From NCBI GenBank assembly GCA_002294045.1, contig DBEP01000023.1:166413-174148 (forward strand): a DNA stretch of 7,736 nucleotides, given 5' to 3'. The notes beneath the pieces were generated by a model. The model searched no databases. It had not been told where the DNA came from and saw only the letters and a program-made list of their open reading frames with translations. This document shows positions 4,932 through 7,736 of the stretch, one piece after another. The first letter of the stretch is position 1. The number at the start of each line of letters is the position of its first letter. The position numbers and the translations under genes are program-made. The DNA is from Lachnoclostridium sp. UBA903. Lineage in GTDB: Bacteria; Bacillota; Clostridia; Lachnospirales; Lachnospiraceae.

Positions 4932-6206
4932 CTATTTACCCAATATGTTTTTTACAGCCAGCAGCTCCTCCTTTGTACATTCTTCCTTACCGTATCTGGC
5001 TTTCTCATAGTAAGCAGCCAGCAGTTCTGCTTTTTCCTTATCTGAGTCAATCCCGGATAAACTGTTTTTACCGGTAAAAGCATATTCCGATAGCTGCCGG
5101 GGAGTTAAGTTTGCCGGGATTTTACGGGCTTTGCTTCCGGATATGACGGCTTTGTAAAAATGTTTCCGGATTTTATCGTTATAGGAACGGCCAAAAATAT
5201 GGAAGAATTTCTTGCCGGAGGCCTTGAAGGGATTTTTGGGAACACCTTCCTTTTTATCAAAGGGCGAAATGAATTCGGTTCTATCCCTGAAATTATTATT
5301 TTTCAGTTTATGGAAGCGCTGGTAGAGCCGGTACAGGCCGTACAGAACGAGTGCTATTGCTCCGGCAATAAGCGCAGCAGTAAACAGGACGGTCAGGATA
5401 TTCTGGATATACTGCCAGATTAAGGAGGGCGGTTGGTCGTCCATAAGATCGGTGAAAGGAGTTAACGGTTCCGTTCTTTGGCTTTCCATCGGAAGATCGC
5501 TCTCCTGATTTGACGAAAAGAGGGAGAAAAAAGCCCTTAACAGGCTTAACAGTAAACCGCCTGCAACGGATAGAAGCTCCTTTAAGGGAAGCCTGGTAAA
5601 GAATAGCATTACAATGACGCATAAGCTTATAAAAAATAAAATAAGAATATGATTGGTTAACTTCATCTGTTTTATGGGAATATTGGACATTCCGGCGTGT
5701 TTTTGAAAATATCCTTCAAAATTAATAAGATACATATTAAGCAAATACAGTAAAATAAATAAAACAGCCAGAATAAAAATAAGTCCGTTTAAATCCGTTG
5801 TTCCTAAATAATTCTGGAGCAAATAAACGGCTGCAAATACAGATAATAATAGCAAAGGGGAATTGGCATTCCCGGATTTTTCTTCTTTCAGCTTATTATT
5901 CAGTGAGACTATGGTCAAGAGTGAAAGGTATATTATGTAAATGGCAGTGACAAAGACATTATGGCTTATAAAGATATAAACAGCCGCCGTAACGAAATGC
6001 AGGGCTAAAAATGACCAGATATGCTTACAGTGTATGCCAATCAGATAGGAGATGATTGGCGCCGGCAGTAAGAGGAGGCTTCTATAAACGGAGGCAGTGT
6101 CTTTTGTCGCCAGCAGAACGACAAATCCGATAAGCACATAAGAAGCCAGAAAATGCAGGAGTATATTAATCAAATCTATTATTATGTGATAATATCTGTT
6201 ATTCAT
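4932..6206 (-). CDS. Multi-spanning membrane protein with C-terminal DUF4129-like domain, 424 aa
   Basis: Eight or nine hydrophobic segments fill residues 8-230, then an outside-type polar loop (about 231-260, SNQESDLPMESQRTEP), a further helix (about 263-292), and a cytosolic C-terminal region. The last 85 residues (340-424), with RKHFYKAV, LTPRQLSEYAF, YYEKARYG and CTKEELLAVKN, fit the DUF4129 domain found at the C-terminus of TgpA-type transglutaminases and in free-standing proteins of MoxR-DUF58 clusters. No transglutaminase Cys-His-Asp domain is seen between the helices and this tail. Start: AAGGA lies 9 nt before the ATG at 6206, and GAAGG is closer. It is the third gene of a minus-strand operon, 39 nt after DUF58. 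It probably acts as a membrane partner of the MoxR/DUF58 pair; the reaction is unknown. Confidence 0.75.
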   Translation of the reverse strand: MNNRYYHIIIDLINILLHFLASYVLIGFVVLLATKDTASVYRSLLLLPAPIISYLIGIHCKHIWSFLALHFVTAAVYIFISHNVFVTAIYIIYLSLLTIVSLNNKLKEEKSGNANSPLLLLSVFAAVYLLQNYLGTTDLNGLIFILAVLFILLYLLNMYLINFEGYFQKHAGMSNIPIKQMKLTNHILILFFISLCVIVMLFFTRLPLKELLSVAGGLLLSLLRAFFSLFSSNQESDLPMESQRTEPLTPFTDLMDDQPPSLIWQYIQNILTVLFTAALIAGAIALVLYGLYRLYQRFHKLKNNNFRDRTEFISPFDKKEGVPKNPFKASGKKFFHIFGRSYNDKIRKHFYKAVISGSKARKIPANLTPRQLSEYAFTGKNSLSGIDSDKEKAELLAAYYEKARYGKEECTKEELLAVKNILGK

Positions 6207-6223
6207 AACCTTCTTTCCTTTCC

Positions 6224-6253
6224 TAACCCTTACAAAGATTAACCCTTACAAAG
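6224..6253. repeat. Two direct copies of a 14-bp unit spanning the DUF58 stop
   Basis: TAACCCTTACAAAG occurs at 6224-6237 and again at 6240-6253, a period of 16. The right copy holds the last codons and the TAA stop of the DUF58 gene; the left copy lies in the 39-nt gap before the next start. This looks like a recent slippage duplication that widened the spacing between the two genes. Confidence 0.85.
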
Positions 6254-7370
6254 AGGGCACTTCCCAGGGAATGACATACGGCGTTAATTCTTCCCTGGTA
6301 TTTACGGTAACATCACGATTTATGGGTATAATCCAGAAAAAATCCTTTCCGGTACCGGCAATGGATGATAGCAGCAGCTGCAAATCCTTTTTCTGATAAA
6401 AAGATATAAAAATAATAAAGTCGCTGTCGGAGGAACGGATAAATTCCTCCCGTATGGCCGGTACAAAGGCAGGAACTGTCTGGGACGTATCAATTCTGGC
6501 TAATACTTCATTTATGGTTTTTATATGATTCATACCGGAACCCGGAGGAATATTTAACAGGTCATGAGTTATAATGTCCCTGGCATTGGTATATAAGGCG
6601 GCAGGAATACCTTGTTCGATGAAACCCGATGATAAGGAGGAGGCAATGCGTATGCTTTCTTCTTCCAGATCTTCGTATTTCCAAATGGTTTCGGGTTCCA
6701 GGTTTAAAAATATTTTAACCTGCTGGGATGAAGTGTAATCATTTACATTTACCTTTAAAGAACCGGTTTTAGCAGAAGCTTTCCAATTGACGGATTTTAT
6801 ATTATCGTAAATCTGGTATTCACGGATGCTGCGAAATTCGAAAGGGTCTTCGTTTATAAAACGCTTTGTCAGGACGGTTCCGAGGATTTTATGGAAGACA
6901 GCCTGAAACTTTTCAAAATTTACGGGGCCCGGATATACGTACAGGCGGATATCCATATCGAAACTGGCCACGGTTTCAAAGCTCAGAAACATATCGGAGC
7001 AGACTACATCCGCATTATTTATGATGAAGTATCCCCGGCGGGCACAAAGAAAGGCCAGGGGCCTGGTCAGCTTCTGGTACATCATGATGGATAATAAATC
7101 GTTCCGGTAGTAATTATCTGTTACGGAGGAGTTATTCATATCCAGGAAATTGAAATACCTGGATGTCATAAATTTCACTTTCAGCACCGGAAGGGGGAGC
7201 AATTTTTTGTTCGTAACAGTTTCATATAAAATTAATTCATCACCCTCAACGGCACTTTCTTCAGAGAAATTTAATTCTACCGAAAGATTCTTATTCCAAT
7301 ACTTGTGGTACAGATAATTCTTAAGCAGATATAAAAGCAGTGCACCTAGCATGGCTGATAATAGTTTCAT
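6246..7370 (-). CDS. DUF58 domain protein, 374 aa
   Basis: DUF58 proteins are partners of MoxR AAA+ ATPases and often carry a von Willebrand-A-like fold. The hallmark stretch is clear at residues 175-207: DPFEFRSIREYQIYDNIKSV followed by NWKASAKTGSLKV, i.e. the D-x-x-E-F-R...REY...D...WKASA pattern. The N-terminus has one hydrophobic segment (about 4-21, MLGALLLYLLKNYLY) that may anchor it, where many relatives have two. Residues 30-130 look like the beta-rich region with NKKLLPLPVLKV. The C-half (212-374) fits the VWA-like part, although I do not see a clean MIDAS DxSxS; at the expected place it reads FLNLEPETIW, so metal binding is doubtful. Start: GGAGG lies 11 nt before the ATG at 7370 and overlaps the MoxR stop region, suggesting translational coupling. 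Length is normal. Confidence 0.88.
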   Translation of the reverse strand: MKLLSAMLGALLLYLLKNYLYHKYWNKNLSVELNFSEESAVEGDELILYETVTNKKLLPLPVLKVKFMTSRYFNFLDMNNSSVTDNYYRNDLLSIMMYQKLTRPLAFLCARRGYFIINNADVVCSDMFLSFETVASFDMDIRLYVYPGPVNFEKFQAVFHKILGTVLTKRFINEDPFEFRSIREYQIYDNIKSVNWKASAKTGSLKVNVNDYTSSQQVKIFLNLEPETIWKYEDLEEESIRIASSLSSGFIEQGIPAALYTNARDIITHDLLNIPPGSGMNHIKTINEVLARIDTSQTVPAFVPAIREEFIRSSDSDFIIFISFYQKKDLQLLLSSIAGTGKDFFWIIPINRDVTVNTREELTPYVIPWEVPSL

Positions 7371-7378
7371 AAAATTAA

Positions 7379-7736
7379 TTACCTCCCGGAAAAATCTTCA
7401 GTTGGTACAGGCACTTCCGATAAAATATCTTGAATAATATCCCGGGAGGCGGTGTCTTTCTGAAAACCGGTCCTCAAAATCAAGCGATGGGCCAATACAT
7501 GGGGGGCAATCGTCCGGATGAATTCAGGTGTAACATATTGCAGTCCCTTTATTGCAGTATAAGCCTGCACCGTTCTTAAGAAAGCCAGGCTGCCTCTGGG
7601 GCTGACACCGAGGGCAATGCCTTTATGTGTGCGGGTTTTATGAATGACGGATATAATATATTCCATTAACGAAGGGTGGATATATACGGTTTTTATCATT
7701 TCCTGCATATTAAGAAGTTCTTTTGCGGAGCATACA
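7379..7736 (-). CDS. MoxR-family AAA+ ATPase, C-terminal part (5' end beyond window)
   Basis: The frame is open to the window edge, so only the last 118 or so residues are present; the internal ATGs (e.g. 7708) are not the start. The segment is the helical lid of MoxR ATPases: LGVSPRGSLAFLRTVQAYTA contains the sensor-2 type SPRGS arginine, followed by KGLQYVTPEFIRTIAPHVLA and HRLIL. The Walker A and B motifs must lie outside the window. MoxR proteins act as chaperone-like ATPases in complex assembly or maturation with VWA/DUF58 partners. The stop TAA (7381-7379) directly follows the GGGAGG that serves as SD for DUF58, 8 nt before its start, so the two genes are co-transcribed and probably coupled. 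Confidence 0.92.
   Translation of the reverse strand, partial: VCSAKELLNMQEMIKTVYIHPSLMEYIISVIHKTRTHKGIALGVSPRGSLAFLRTVQAYTAIKGLQYVTPEFIRTIAPHVLAHRLILRTGFQKDTASRDIIQDILSEVPVPTEDFSGR

Noticed and set aside
1..7736. CRISPR array or defence-system genes
   Set aside because: No regularly spaced direct repeats and no nuclease, helicase, Cas, toxin-antitoxin or reverse transcriptase motifs are seen in any supported ORF.

Overview
The window reads like a low-GC, spore-former-type Firmicute, most likely a clostridium of the Lachnospiraceae or a near relative. The evidence is the A/T-rich DNA, purine-rich Shine-Dalgarno (SD) sites before almost every gene, sigma-A-type promoters with 17-bp spacers, U-tract terminators, and a rubrerythrin of the kind typical of anaerobes. 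This placement is an inference from style, not a database match.

Layout from left to right. Positions 1-113 hold a set of nested inverted repeats whose right end (81-102) recurs, with two changes, at 2075-2096; I read these as ends of one mobile or interspersed repeat family. Positions 1640-147 (minus strand) form a three-gene operon: a nicotinamidase/isochorismatase-type cysteine hydrolase, a DinB-superfamily protein and an unrecognised 53-residue protein. Its promoter lies near 1815-1843 and its terminator at 135-168. Between promoter and first gene is a decayed C-terminal gene remnant (1680-1781). Positions 2116-2655 (plus) encode a two-domain rubrerythrin in which the expected last histidine iron ligand appears to be serine; a 46-bp near-palindrome sits just before its ribosome binding site. 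An 84-nt hairpin (2719-2802) follows. Positions 2973-4409 (plus) encode a 12-helix MFS transporter with a good promoter and a confusing start region: a 33-codon ORF in another frame overlaps it and may be its original N-terminus.

Positions 4518-4682 are a self-contained tRNA-Trp(CCA) unit with promoter and terminator. Just beyond it, on the minus strand, is a 34-residue single-helix membrane protein (4798-4694), with a promoter overlain by a palindrome resembling DtxR/MntR-family operators. Positions 7736-4932 (minus) carry the end of a MoxR-type AAA+ ATPase, a DUF58 protein and a multi-spanning membrane protein with a C-terminal DUF4129-like domain. This is the familiar MoxR-DUF58-transglutaminase gene order, but with no transglutaminase domain inside the window.

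The likely biology is ordinary accessory metabolism (nicotinamide-type hydrolysis, peroxide/oxygen defence, export) next to a MoxR-linked envelope cluster. The least explained items are the two very small proteins, the metal-type operator, the divergent rubrerythrin site, the repeat family and the transporter start. I do not see a clearly new defence or mobile system.
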